This document shows positions 37,098 through 46,669 of a DNA stretch of 64,000 bases, piece by piece. The notes under the pieces were generated by a model. The model saw only the letters and a program-made list of their open reading frames with translations, did no database searches and had not been told where the DNA came from. Location: the NCBI GenBank assembly GCA_004321715.1, contig SGYN01000006.1, positions 1 to 64,000 of the forward strand, written 5' to 3'. This DNA is from a bacterium. GTDB lineage: Bacteria; Fidelibacterota; Marinisomatia; Marinisomatales; TCS55. The position numbers and the translations under genes were made by a program. Position 1 is the first letter of the stretch. Every line of letters begins with the position of its first letter.

Positions 37098-39500
37098 TTA
37101 TAATTCAAGAGTTCTCTTTATTGATTGAATTTCAAAAGTAACAATAATATCGTTTTCTTTAAATTTTCCAGCTCCTTCTATCCCAATTCCACATTCCATA
37201 CCTTCTTTAATTACTTTAACATCATCTTTAAATCTTTTTAATGAAGTTACCGATCCTTCATGTATTACTTCATCATCGCGTATTAATCTTGCTTTATCTC
37301 CCCTATGAATTACGCCTTCTTCTACTCTTGTACCAGCTATAAATCCCTGTTTGGGAATTTTAAACATTTCTAATACTAATGCTCTACCTAAAACTTCCTC
37401 TTTTTTCTCAGGCTCCAATAAGCCCTCCAATGTCAACTTTAACTCTTCTTCAACATTATAGATAACACTATAGGACCTAATATCAACACCTTCTTGTCTT
37501 GCTTGTAATTTGGCATTGGAATCAACTTGAACATGAAAAGCAATTATTACTGCTCCAGATGCAGATGCAAGTAAAACATCTGATTCTGTAACTAATCCAA
37601 CAGATTTATGAATTACTTGGATTCCCACTTCATCATTTTTAATTTTTTCTAAAGTTTGACTTAATGCTTCTATAGAACCATCAACATCACCTTTAATTAC
37701 TAGAGGTAAAGTCTTTATCGAACCCTCTTTAATTTTTGCTGATATTGAATCAAGCGTAGTTGCTTTTATTCTACGTTGATCAATTTCACGTTTCGTACGC
37801 TGACGATCAGACGCTAATCTTTTAAGGTCTTTTGCATTATCAACTACAGAGAAGATATCTGCAGCCTGCGGTACTTGATCAAATCCTAATATTTGAACTG
37901 CATCAGCAGGGATAGCACCTTTTATTCGATTACCCCGTTCATCCATAATTGCTCTAACACGTCCAGCATAATTATTACATATAAATGGATCACCTACATT
38001 TAGTTTTCCTTTTTGAATCAACACTGTAGCAACAGGACCATATCCTTTATCAAGTTTGGAATCAATGACTGTCCCACGTGCAAGTGTATCTTGATTTGCT
38101 TTCAGCTCAAGAACTTCTGCTTCGACAAGAATAGATTGAAGAAGATCTTTTACACCCGTACCCTCTTTAGCAGAAATTTCAACACCTTGAACTTTCCCAC
38201 CCCAATCTTCAAGAAGAACATCATTTTCAGATAATTCTCTTTTTACACGATCGGGATCAATATCCGGTAAATCGATTTTATTAATAGCCACAACTAATGG
38301 AACAGATGCCGCTTTTGCATGATTTATCGCTTCAATTGTTTGAGGCATTACACCGTCATTCGCCGCTACAACTAAAACGACAATATCAGTCACCTGCGCA
38401 CCACGAGCTCGCATTGCTGTAAATGCTTCATGTCCAGGAGTATCTAAGAAGGTAATACTTTTATTTTCTGGTAAATCAACTTGATAAGCACCAGTATGCT
38501 GAGTTATTCCTCCAGATTCACCCGCAACAACATTAGCATCTCTAATATAATCTAATAAAGAAGTTTTTCCATGATCAACATGCCCCATAATCGTAACTAC
38601 TGGAGATCTATGTATCGCGTTTTTAATATCATCATCAGATTCTTCTAGAGAAAATAATTCCTCTGCAACATCTTCAACCGGTTCAGCCTGATAACCGAAT
38701 GTTTCTGCTAGCATTTCAATCACATCCCAATCTAAACGCTGATTTATTGTAGCTAATTTTCCTAATGAAATACATTCTTTAATAATATCACTAGCATCTA
38801 CATCCATTAATTTTGCAAGCTCATCAACACTTGAATATTCAGGTATCTTTAAATTTAAAACATCATCCTCATTTAGGACTTCATCTTGATCTTGTTTCCG
38901 GTCTTTTTTATAAACTTTCTTTTTTGATTTTTTATCCATAGTAGCCAATGTTTGTTTAACTGCATCTTTTGCTGAACGTGTTGCAGGTTCATCATCTCCG
39001 GTTTTTGGAGGAGGCTTTCTATTAACATTACCTATTTGAGATTTAATTTCTGATAAATCAATTTTTCGAAGTTTATGTTGCTTTGCTTTAGGTTTTTTGA
39101 CCTCTTTTATTTCTTCCTTATTCTCTTTCTTTTTATCTTTTAATTTTTTGCGTTCTTTATCAGCAGCCTGTTCTTTTTGTTTTTTCTCTTCGAATTGTTT
39201 TTCTTTTTGCTCAATATTTCGCTGTTCATCTAGACTTAATAAATTGAGTTTCTTATGTGCTTTTTGTTGCTCATCAATTCGGGTTTGGTGTATTTCTCTC
39301 CTTACTTGCTCTTTGCGAAACCGGTCTATATCTTGACGTTCTTTACGAAATTCACCTTTTATCATTTCTTGAATATCTTCATCAACAGGCGTCATATGAC
39401 TGGCAACCTCTACGCTTTTCTTTTTCAAAAATGTTAATATTTCTGTATGAGAAATATTTAAATCTTTTGCAATCTGAAAAATTCTAATATTTTTTGCCAC
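37098..39500 (-). CDS. infB: Translation initiation factor IF-2
   Basis: IF-2 is the GTPase that brings initiator tRNA to the 30S subunit. The 800 residues have an N-terminal IF2-N helical domain ([21 protein letters not shown]), a long Lys/Glu/Gln-rich linker (about 50-215), a second IF2-N ([18 protein letters not shown]), the G domain with [14 protein letters not shown] (G1), DTPGHE (G3) and NKIDLP (G4), then domains II, III and the fMet-tRNA-binding C-domain. It lies 39 bases after nusA. Confidence 0.97.
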   Translation of the reverse strand: MAKNIRIFQIAKDLNISHTEILTFLKKKSVEVASHMTPVDEDIQEMIKGEFRKERQDIDRFRKEQVRREIHQTRIDEQQKAHKKLNLLSLDEQRNIEQKEKQFEEKKQKEQAADKERKKLKDKKKENKEEIKEVKKPKAKQHKLRKIDLSEIKSQIGNVNRKPPPKTGDDEPATRSAKDAVKQTLATMDKKSKKKVYKKDRKQDQDEVLNEDDVLNLKIPEYSSVDELAKLMDVDASDIIKECISLGKLATINQRLDWDVIEMLAETFGYQAEPVEDVAEELFSLEESDDDIKNAIHRSPVVTIMGHVDHGKTSLLDYIRDANVVAGESGGITQHTGAYQVDLPENKSITFLDTPGHEAFTAMRARGAQVTDIVVLVVAANDGVMPQTIEAINHAKAASVPLVVAINKIDLPDIDPDRVKRELSENDVLLEDWGGKVQGVEISAKEGTGVKDLLQSILVEAEVLELKANQDTLARGTVIDSKLDKGYGPVATVLIQKGKLNVGDPFICNNYAGRVRAIMDERGNRIKGAIPADAVQILGFDQVPQAADIFSVVDNAKDLKRLASDRQRTKREIDQRRIKATTLDSISAKIKEGSIKTLPLVIKGDVDGSIEALSQTLEKIKNDEVGIQVIHKSVGLVTESDVLLASASGAVIIAFHVQVDSNAKLQARQEGVDIRSYSVIYNVEEELKLTLEGLLEPEKKEEVLGRALVLEMFKIPKQGFIAGTRVEEGVIHRGDKARLIRDDEVIHEGSVTSLKRFKDDVKVIKEGMECGIGIEGAGKFKENDIIVTFEIQSIKRTLEL

Positions 39501-39539
39501 GACTATCCTATCTTATTATCAATTCGATATATTTTAATA

Positions 39540-41081
39540 TTAAACTGATTCACTCTCTGCTACTTCTTCAGTATCTTCACTCTCTGCTACTTCTTCAGTA
39601 TCTTCACTCTCTGCTACTTCTTCAGTATCTTCACTCTCTGCTACTTCTTCAGTATCTTCACTCTCTGCTACTTCTTCAGTATCTTCACTCTCTGCTACTT
39701 CTTCAGTATCTTCACTCTCTGCTACTTCTTCAGTATCTTCACTCTCTGCTACTTCTTCAGTATCTTTTTCAAGTTTTTCATCAAGGTTCTGAATTAATTC
39801 TTTAACATCAACTTCTTCTTCTATATCTTTTTCTTTATCTGATTCAATAAATAATTCTATAGCATTATAAATTTTCTCAATCTTATTTGAAGTAATACCT
39901 TTAACTTTTGTTAAAGTTTCTTCTTCAGCATCTAGCATATCGGATACTGTAAGAATACTCGAACTTTCTAATAATAAAACGTCCTTTTGAGAAATATCAT
40001 CTATTTCTGAAAGAAGAGTTGATTGTTGTTTTTGATTACGTTCGTATTCATTTTTGCCATAAGCATCAATGCGATAGTCCGTTATACGACTAGCTAAATT
40101 AATATTAATGCCACCTCTACCAATGGCGAATTCTAAATCCTCATCATTAAAAACCGCAACACAATACTTATCATCCTCATCAATATAGAGGTCCAATGGA
40201 GTAGCTGGAGATAGAGCTCTTGAAAGAAGAATCTCTGGTTGGTGACTATAATTCACAATATCTATTTTTTCATTATTCAATTCTCTAACAATAGCTTGAA
40301 TCCTACTACCTCTCATACCAACGCATGCTCCAACAGGGTCTATTCTTCTATCATTAGATTTTACGATTATTTTTGCTCGCTCACCCGGCTGACGTGCAAT
40401 ACCATCAATTTCAATGATCCCATCTTCAATTTCTGGAACCTCCATTTCAAATAATTTATATAAAAAATGATTATCTGCTCTTGAAACAATTATTTCTGGG
40501 CCTCTTGGAGTTACTTCGACTGATTTAACAACTGCACGTAATGTATCACCCCTTCGATGCCTTTCAGAAAGAATCTGCTCTCTTCTAGGCATTAACAATT
40601 CAGCTTGATCTATATTTATGTATAAATTATCACGTTGAATTTGGCGAACACTTCCAATTACAATTTCACCAACACGTTGAGAATAATCTTCATATATATA
40701 TCTCTTTTCTACATCATTTAAACGCTGATTAAAAAACTGCTTTGCTGCTGTAACCAATCTACGTCCAAAAATTGCAGGATCAATTACTTCAACAAAAACA
40801 TCTCCAACTTCAAAACTTTCACCAGGTGCCAACTTTTGAGCATCTTGTAACATGATTTCTAATACTGGATCCATTAAATCATCAACAATTTCTCTTTCAG
40901 CGTATATTTCAAGTTCACCCTTATCAAGGTTCACTATCACACTACAATTTGAAGAATCACCACGCTCACGTTCTATTAAGTGCAGAAACAACTGTTCAAT
41001 AATAGAACCTAGTTCAGAACGCTCTACATTTTTTTCTCTTGCTATCTCAGAGAATACATCAATTAACGCACGATTAATCAA
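39540..41081 (-). CDS. nusA: Transcription elongation factor NusA with repeat tail
   Basis: NusA binds RNA polymerase and modulates pausing, termination and antitermination. The 513 residues show the N-terminal domain, S1 domain (GEIVIGSVRQIQRDNLYINI), KH1 and KH2 (GACVGMRGSRIQAIVREL, then FAIGRGGININLASRIT) and a helix-hairpin-helix region (LLLESSSILTVSDML). The tail is eight copies of a nine-residue acidic unit DTEEVAESE, encoded by a 27-bp tandem repeat. The start is TTG, six bases after a GGAGG site. Confidence 0.95.
   Translation of the reverse strand: MINRALIDVFSEIAREKNVERSELGSIIEQLFLHLIERERGDSSNCSVIVNLDKGELEIYAEREIVDDLMDPVLEIMLQDAQKLAPGESFEVGDVFVEVIDPAIFGRRLVTAAKQFFNQRLNDVEKRYIYEDYSQRVGEIVIGSVRQIQRDNLYINIDQAELLMPRREQILSERHRRGDTLRAVVKSVEVTPRGPEIIVSRADNHFLYKLFEMEVPEIEDGIIEIDGIARQPGERAKIIVKSNDRRIDPVGACVGMRGSRIQAIVRELNNEKIDIVNYSHQPEILLSRALSPATPLDLYIDEDDKYCVAVFNDEDLEFAIGRGGININLASRITDYRIDAYGKNEYERNQKQQSTLLSEIDDISQKDVLLLESSSILTVSDMLDAEEETLTKVKGITSNKIEKIYNAIELFIESDKEKDIEEEVDVKELIQNLDEKLEKDTEEVAESEDTEEVAESEDTEEVAESEDTEEVAESEDTEEVAESEDTEEVAESEDTEEVAESEDTEEVAESESV
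39550..39765. repeat. 27-bp tandem repeat, eight copies, in the 3' end of nusA
   Basis: On the plus strand, GCTACTTCTTCAGTATC recurs every 27 bases from 39559 to 39748, eight times, within an almost unchanged unit. In the nusA frame it encodes the acidic unit DTEEVAESE. Near-perfect identity and exact multiples of three bases point to recent slippage or unequal recombination that keeps the frame. Confidence 0.95.
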
Positions 41082-41096
41082 TTTTAGCCTCCATAT

Positions 41097-41534
41097 CTAA
41101 CTAAATTTAACTATCAGTTTTGCATGAACAATTTGAGTTATAGGCACCAATTCATTATCATAACCTTTTCTTTTAATTTCTATACAATCATCTTTTACAT
41201 CAACAATCTGAGCTTGAAAAGAACAGGTCTTGCCATCCCTAACTATACTTAAACTAATAGATTTATTTATATTTTTTCTAAACTGGTATTCATCCTTTAT
41301 CGGTGTATCAATTCCAACAGAAGAAACAGATAAAGACATACCTTTAGGATAGGAATTTTCTAAAATTCCAGATTTATGAATATCTTTTGAAACTGAAGTC
41401 GTTAGATTTAAATCTACAGGGCTTTCTGCATCTATAACGCAATTTAACATTCTTCTACGATTATCTTCTTTTAGATCTACTAGAAATACACCCTTAGGTA
41501 ACAATGATTTTATATCTTCTTTTAATATATCCAT
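41097..41534 (-). CDS. rimP: Ribosome maturation factor RimP
   Basis: A 145-residue protein needed for 30S assembly. N-domain features (VFLVDLKEDNRRRMLNCVIDAESPVDL cut across residues 15-42) and the conserved SVSSVGIDTPIKDEYQFRKN motif (normally S-PG-(L/I)-x-RPL) are visible. I start at the ATG at 41534; the frame stays open 15 codons further, but those overlap a strong terminator hairpin (41549-41576). It leads the nusA-infB operon, 15 bases before nusA. Confidence 0.85.
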   Translation of the reverse strand: MDILKEDIKSLLPKGVFLVDLKEDNRRRMLNCVIDAESPVDLNLTTSVSKDIHKSGILENSYPKGMSLSVSSVGIDTPIKDEYQFRKNINKSISLSIVRDGKTCSFQAQIVDVKDDCIEIKRKGYDNELVPITQIVHAKLIVKFS

Positions 41535-41548
41535 AACTATCCAATAAA

Positions 41549-41576
41549 TAAAAAGTGGGTGCTTGCACCCACTTTT
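41549..41576 (-). terminator. Rho-independent terminator after TPR gene
   Basis: A 12-bp perfect stem AAAAGTGGGTGC/GCACCCACTTTT with a two-base loop, continued on the minus strand by a T-rich run. It ends the transcript of the TPR membrane protein (41621-42313) and separates it from rimP. Confidence 0.85.
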
Positions 41577-41620
41577 CATCCAGCGAAGTTATTCTTTATT
41601 AGTATGATCTACAAGCGATA

Positions 41621-42313
41621 TTAACTTGCAGATTGGGTATATTTTATTCGTCCAAACAGTTCTTCTGCTCTAGTATGATTAATTGATCTAGGTTCAGAAT
41701 TATCAAGAACCAGTTGAACAAGTTCTATACTTCTACTGTAATCTCCCGTGGTCAATGCGATATCAGCTAAATCTAGGGAAATAAGATGTTGCTGTTCTTG
41801 AAGATCTGCATTTGATAGCGACCTCTCATAATATGAAATTGCCTCATCATAATCTTCATTTTCCATGGCAATTAATGCCATCATTTTGTATTTACTGATG
41901 TTAAAATGATTAAGAGCAAATTTAGCATTTCGTATCTCGTTCAAATAACTTGTCGCTCCTAAATAGTCTTCTTCATTAAAATGAAGTCTAGCAAGATAAT
42001 ATTTGGCTAAACTTCCTGATTCATTATTACCATATTCATCAGAAACAAATTCAAATTGTATTCTTGCATTATCAATATCCCCATTAGCCATTGTAATTAA
42101 TGCCTTTCCTAATAATTCTTTAGAAATAGCTTTATTACCTTGATTATTATTAAGTAAAAAAACGATAGCAAAGATTGCCACTACTGCCCCTAAAAGTATT
42201 TTTTGATAAAAAGACTGATTTTTATCTAGATTTTCTTTGGCGTTAGCTAAAAATTCAATATATGGATCTTTCTTTAATTCTTTTTTAATTATTTTTCTTC
42301 TTGGTTTTAACAT
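41621..42313 (-). CDS. TPR membrane protein, YfgM/TolA-binding-like
   Basis: A 230-residue protein with a basic cytoplasmic N-terminus, one membrane helix (about residues 39-55) and TPR-like helices beyond (YYLARLHFNEEDYLGATSYL, IALTTGDYSRSIELVQLVL). This layout resembles YfgM-type ancillary SecYEG chaperones or tol-pal-associated TPR proteins; the exact role is not certain. Confidence 0.7.
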   Translation of the reverse strand: MLKPRRKIIKKELKKDPYIEFLANAKENLDKNQSFYQKILLGAVVAIFAIVFLLNNNQGNKAISKELLGKALITMANGDIDNARIQFEFVSDEYGNNESGSLAKYYLARLHFNEEDYLGATSYLNEIRNAKFALNHFNISKYKMMALIAMENEDYDEAISYYERSLSNADLQEQQHLISLDLADIALTTGDYSRSIELVQLVLDNSEPRSINHTRAEELFGRIKYTQSAS

Positions 42314-42343
42314 ACGATCTCCGAACTATTTATTTTATTTATG

Positions 42344-42415
42344 TGCCCTTGGTAGGAATCGAACCTACATCTAATCCTTAGGAGGGACCTATTCTATCCA
42401 TTGAACTACAAGGGC
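42344..42415 (-). tRNA. tRNA-Arg (CCT)
   Basis: Cloverleaf on the minus strand. Acceptor GCCCTTG/CAAGGGC, D-arm AGTTCAATGGATAGAAT, anticodon loop CTCCTAA (anticodon CCT), T-arm with GGTTCGATTCC. Discriminator A; CCA not encoded. It is followed at once by the TPR gene in the same direction. Confidence 0.95.
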
Positions 42416-42449
42416 CAGCCATGAAATTAGTTTATGTTTTAAATATTAT

Positions 42450-43445
42450 TCAGCTATTTTCAGGTCCTAACTTCCTTGTCATTAATTCTTTTACTACTTT
42501 TAGAGGATTTTTCTTATTAAATAATATATCATATATCGACTGAGATATTGGCATTTCAATATTATACTTGTTCACTAAATCTGGAATTGCCTTACATGTG
42601 TTGATACCTTCGGCAACCATTCTCATATTATCTGTAACTTTTTCTAAAGATTCTCCCTTTCCAATCTTTTCTCCAACAAATCGATTTCGACTATGTTTAC
42701 TTAAAGCGGTGACCAGCAAATCACCAATACCGCTTAGTCCAGAGAACGTAGATTTATTTGCTCCCATTTTTAATCCTAATTTTGTCATTTCATTCATGCC
42801 TCTTGTCAAAATTGCTGCTTTACTATTATCTCCATATCCTATCCCATCACATACTCCTGCAGCTATAGCCATTATATTCTTTAATGAACCTCCAATTTCA
42901 ACTCCTAATATATCATCATTTCTATAAATACGTAAATATTCTGATGACATTAATTCCTGAACACGGGTGGATATATCTTTATCAACACAACCTGCAACCA
43001 AAGTAGTTGGAAGCTTCCTTATTACTTCTTCAGCATGACTCGGTCCATATAAGGAAACTATTTGATTTTCATTAACACCGCTCTCAGCATATATAACTTG
43101 ACTCATTGTCATCAATGTATCATTCTCAATTCCTTTTGCTAAATTCACAATAATAGTATCAGTTGTAAATGCTTTTGAAGCTCGTGAAGTAATATCTCGA
43201 ATAACATGAGAAGGAACAGCAAGAATAATTATATCTCCAAATGTTATCGCACTATCAAAATTAGCTGTAAATGTTATATTTCTATTAAATTCAAAATCTG
43301 TTAGAATTGGATGTTTACGTGTTGATTCCATTTGTGAAGATTTATCTTCATACCGTTGCCAAGCAGTAACCACAATTCCTTTACATGCCAATGTTTGAGC
43401 TACGGCACTACCCCATGTTCCACATCCTAAAACTGATACGTTCAT
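42450..43445 (-). CDS. gpsA: NAD(P)-dependent glycerol-3-phosphate dehydrogenase
   Basis: GpsA reduces dihydroxyacetone phosphate to sn-glycerol-3-phosphate, the backbone for phospholipids. The 331 residues have the Rossmann motif VLGCGTWGSAVAQTLA at the N-terminus, GPSHAEEV, the catalytic-Lys region GGSLKNIMAIAAGVCDG, and the C-terminal FSGLSGIGDLLVTALSKHSRNR signature. Standalone, downstream of the acyl-CoA synthetase gene. Confidence 0.96.
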   Translation of the reverse strand: MNVSVLGCGTWGSAVAQTLACKGIVVTAWQRYEDKSSQMESTRKHPILTDFEFNRNITFTANFDSAITFGDIIILAVPSHVIRDITSRASKAFTTDTIIVNLAKGIENDTLMTMSQVIYAESGVNENQIVSLYGPSHAEEVIRKLPTTLVAGCVDKDISTRVQELMSSEYLRIYRNDDILGVEIGGSLKNIMAIAAGVCDGIGYGDNSKAAILTRGMNEMTKLGLKMGANKSTFSGLSGIGDLLVTALSKHSRNRFVGEKIGKGESLEKVTDNMRMVAEGINTCKAIPDLVNKYNIEMPISQSIYDILFNKKNPLKVVKELMTRKLGPENS

Positions 43446-43492
43446 TTTTACTTTTATTTCTGTTTGACTACAAAGATATACCTAGATCAATT

Positions 43493-45271
43493 CTAGGAAG
43501 AATACATATTGTTAATTTCTGTTGCCCAATTATCATTAATAATCTTTCTTCTAATTTTTAATGTTGGCGTCAATTCACCATCATCAATAGAAAAATCTCT
43601 TGGCAAAATTGTAAATTTCTTTATTTGTTCGGGACTAGAAAATTTCAAATTCATTTCGTCTATTTTTTCCTTAATCTCATTAAAGATTTGCTCACTACCC
43701 GTAAAATCTGATAAAGAGCTTCCTTTATCAACTATCATTTCATTTTGCTTTATGGGATCTTTTGGGACGCTATTTGGATCAACGCCAAATTTGTCTCTTA
43801 ATATTATTCCCATATCAAGAGTTATTAATGCACTGCAAAATTTCCTACCATCTCCAACTAGATAACATTGTGAAACAAGTGGGATCGATTTCATCGTTTC
43901 TTCAATAACTAATGGAGCAACATTTTTTCCACTAGAGCTTACATAGATTTCTTTCATTCTTCCCGTTATAAACAAAAATCCATCATCATCAATTTTTCCA
44001 ACATCACCTGTATGCAACCATCCATCAATTATGGTTTCATCTGTAGCTACTTTATTTTTATAATATCCTTTCATCACATGATCTCCGCGTATTAATACCT
44101 CTCCATCTGCAGCTACTTTAATTTCTGTATCTATAACTGCTCTTCCAACGGATCCAATTTTATTATTACCATGATAATTCAATGTAGCGCCAGCAGTATT
44201 TTCTGTCATTCCATACCCTTCAAATAATGGAATTCCTAAACGTTGAAACAATTGTAAAATATCAGGATTTATAGGAGCAGCACCTGAAATTGCAAATCGA
44301 GTATTACTAAAACCTGCTGCTTCTTTAAGCTTCTTTTTTAATAAACTTGATAGACCAGGAATTTTTAAACCAATTTTTAAGATAGCTTTTGATTCAATAG
44401 CTGCAATTAAGTTTGCATATACCTTTTCATATATTCTTGGTACACTGATAAATAAATGCGGTTGCACTTCTTTTGCATAATCTATTGTATTTAGTGGACT
44501 ATCAACAATTGTCATATGCAATGCCCTTCTAACCCAGTAATGATTATCAACCATTTGGCCAAATACATGAGCAAGCGGCAGCCATGAAACATATTTTTCT
44601 CCCTGGTTAAATGCCATGACTTTTAAAACCGAATCCAACTGAAACTTAAAATTATTATGCGTTAACTCTACTCCCTTTGGGTTACCAGTAGTTCCAGATG
44701 TATATATCAATGAGCAAGAGTCATTTAGCTCAATTTTATCTTTCAAATCTAAGACTTCCGAATCAGAAACATCTTTACCTTTAGCAATAAATTTTTCCCA
44801 AGTAATTACCTTCTCATGATCAAATTTTCCCACACCATCCATCACTACTATTAATTCAACTGAATCTAATTTTTCAATTATAGAATGTAGTCGATGAATA
44901 GGCATTTTCTCTTTTTCCCCATTATCATTTGGGTTATTTCCTACAAATACAATTTTTGATTCTGAATTACCTACAACCCATTCAACTTCTGCTGGTGATG
45001 AGGTATGATAAACTGCTACTGCTACTCCATTTACCATTTGTAACGCACTATAGCAACCAAACCATTCTTTTCTATTATAACTATAAATGGCACATTTGTC
45101 TTCTTGCTTAATACCATATGAGATTAATGATTTCGATATGGTCATAACAAATTCATAATAATCCGACCATGTATCCGTATTTGTCTCACCATTACTATCT
45201 TTAAATGATAGCGCTGGTTCATTGGCGTATTGCTCATTGTTTTGTAATAGATAATGAGATGTGGTTTTCAT
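43493..45271 (-). CDS. Long-chain acyl-CoA synthetase (AMP-forming)
   Basis: A 592-residue adenylate-forming enzyme that activates fatty acids to acyl-CoA. The P-loop-like A3 motif is LIYTSGTTGNPKGVELTH, A5 is EGYGMTENTAG, and A7/A8 are GWLHTGDVGKIDDDGFLFITGRMKE. The C-terminal domain is complete. It resembles the FadD/ACSL-bubblegum type. No fatty-acid oxidation gene is next to it. Confidence 0.9.
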   Translation of the reverse strand: MKTTSHYLLQNNEQYANEPALSFKDSNGETNTDTWSDYYEFVMTISKSLISYGIKQEDKCAIYSYNRKEWFGCYSALQMVNGVAVAVYHTSSPAEVEWVVGNSESKIVFVGNNPNDNGEKEKMPIHRLHSIIEKLDSVELIVVMDGVGKFDHEKVITWEKFIAKGKDVSDSEVLDLKDKIELNDSCSLIYTSGTTGNPKGVELTHNNFKFQLDSVLKVMAFNQGEKYVSWLPLAHVFGQMVDNHYWVRRALHMTIVDSPLNTIDYAKEVQPHLFISVPRIYEKVYANLIAAIESKAILKIGLKIPGLSSLLKKKLKEAAGFSNTRFAISGAAPINPDILQLFQRLGIPLFEGYGMTENTAGATLNYHGNNKIGSVGRAVIDTEIKVAADGEVLIRGDHVMKGYYKNKVATDETIIDGWLHTGDVGKIDDDGFLFITGRMKEIYVSSSGKNVAPLVIEETMKSIPLVSQCYLVGDGRKFCSALITLDMGIILRDKFGVDPNSVPKDPIKQNEMIVDKGSSLSDFTGSEQIFNEIKEKIDEMNLKFSSPEQIKKFTILPRDFSIDDGELTPTLKIRRKIINDNWATEINNMYSS

Positions 45272-45370
45272 AGCTAAATATCCTATTGATTATTTCTAAA
45301 ATTTAACGAATGACTTAATGTTTATCTAATTAAATAATTTTATCAATTTTTTTCAAATTATTACTAGAAA

Positions 45371-45397
45371 CAAAAAACCCCACTGATGTGGGGTTTT
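45371..45397 (-). terminator. Rho-independent terminator after DUF4397 gene
   Basis: Stem AAAACCCCAC/GTGGGGTTTT with loop of four bases, followed on the minus strand by a T-run. It lies 22 bases after the stop of the DUF4397 gene. Almost the same hairpin recurs at 49483 and 52775. Confidence 0.85.
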
Positions 45398-45418
45398 ATG
45401 CTTAAAAGAAAAATGAGA

Positions 45419-46402
45419 TTATTTTAGAAAAATCATTTTTTTGGATTGGCTAAAATTACTTGTTTGTACCATGTATACATACATTCCAGCAGATACCGGT
45501 TCCCCAATATCATTAGTGGCATCCCAGCGTACAGAATGATATCCTGCAGCTTGATTGCTACTTACAAGTGTTTTAACTGAACGACCCATAAGATCATATA
45601 TACTTATGGTAACCATGTCATTCTGTGGCAGGTTATAACTAATCTTCGTTGATGGATTAAATGGATTAGGGTAGTTCTGATTTAAACTGAACATTTTGGG
45701 TGTTGCAGCATCATATTCAGATACAGAAAGTGCAGTACTTGTAGCCGGTAATTCTACTGTATAGCCACTAGGTGTAGCTAGTATTAAAGTAAAAGCAGAG
45801 TCCGTGGATGTTGGTGCTAAAAATCCTGAAGCATATACAACTCCTGATCCACCACCTAGCGTAGCAAGCGGCGCTGAAAAGGACGCTACAGGTGTTGTTG
45901 TTCCGTGTGCTGTAACATCAATCGTGTAATCAGCAGCTGGCACCTGAAGATACCCTGCGTAGCTACCATAGCTGAGGTTCTCAACTAATAATGAACCATT
46001 TGCATAAATGTCTACTGCGGGCGCATCGGTTACTCCATGTAGCACTTTCAATGCGAAACTTTGACTATTTTCTGCTGCAGTATCTAAACTAGAAGCTTTT
46101 AAGTCAAATGGTGTATCTGCATTATTAAGTATGCCTGATGCAGTAACCACATAGGATCCATTTTCCATTAAAGTGAATGGAAACTCTGCGATTACAGCGT
46201 CACCTGTTGGTGCAATACCTACAGTCGTACTAACTGGCAGGTCAACTAAGCCAGTGCAAGCTCTGTAGCTTACCCCTTCTAAAGCAAGCGCATCATCTAC
46301 ATATATATCCACAACTGGATACGGAGAATTATGTATTATTTGCACTTGGGCTGTTTGCGCGATTAAAAAAGACGAAAACATTAATAACATTAGTTTTTTC
46401 AT
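45419..46402 (-). CDS. Secreted DUF4397 protein with type IX-like sorting domain
   Basis: A 327-residue exported protein. A signal peptide (about 1-15) is followed by two DUF4397-like beta-domains (VQIIHNSPYPVVDIYVDD at 20, and LKVLHGVTDAPAVDIYANG at about 118). The last 85 residues are a C-terminal sorting domain (NQNYPNPFNPSTKISYNLP ... GMYVYMVQTSNFSQSKKM). Such domains direct export through the type IX system in the Bacteroidetes/FCB lineage. Probably an adhesin-like or surface protein. Confidence 0.85.
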   Translation of the reverse strand: MKKLMLLMFSSFLIAQTAQVQIIHNSPYPVVDIYVDDALALEGVSYRACTGLVDLPVSTTVGIAPTGDAVIAEFPFTLMENGSYVVTASGILNNADTPFDLKASSLDTAAENSQSFALKVLHGVTDAPAVDIYANGSLLVENLSYGSYAGYLQVPAADYTIDVTAHGTTTPVASFSAPLATLGGGSGVVYASGFLAPTSTDSAFTLILATPSGYTVELPATSTALSVSEYDAATPKMFSLNQNYPNPFNPSTKISYNLPQNDMVTISIYDLMGRSVKTLVSSNQAAGYHSVRWDATNDIGEPVSAGMYVYMVQTSNFSQSKKMIFLK

Positions 46403-46669
46403 TTATTTTTCCTTTTATTTTACTATTTATTACTATAAAACGCTTATAACGCTCATATTTCGTGGAAAACTTATTTAATATAATTGTTGATACCAAGCAC
46501 TATTTACTTAAAAATATTTTTTTTTGATTACAGTAAATGTATTTCTTATGATTTGGACAGAACTTGCTGTTTGATTATTGGGGATACTGTGTGCAGATAA
46601 TTAAATTTATATTCATCATTCAACATAAAAATCCATTAATATTGAATTTGATGTGTAAAAAAAGTGAGA

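Noticed and set aside
39494-39805. Plus-strand repetitive leucine-rich frame opposite nusA
   Set aside because: It is the antisense reading of the 27-bp repeat; NusA explains the sequence.
41535-41579. Extended N-terminus for RimP
   Set aside because: It would include the terminator hairpin; the normal N-terminus begins at 41534.
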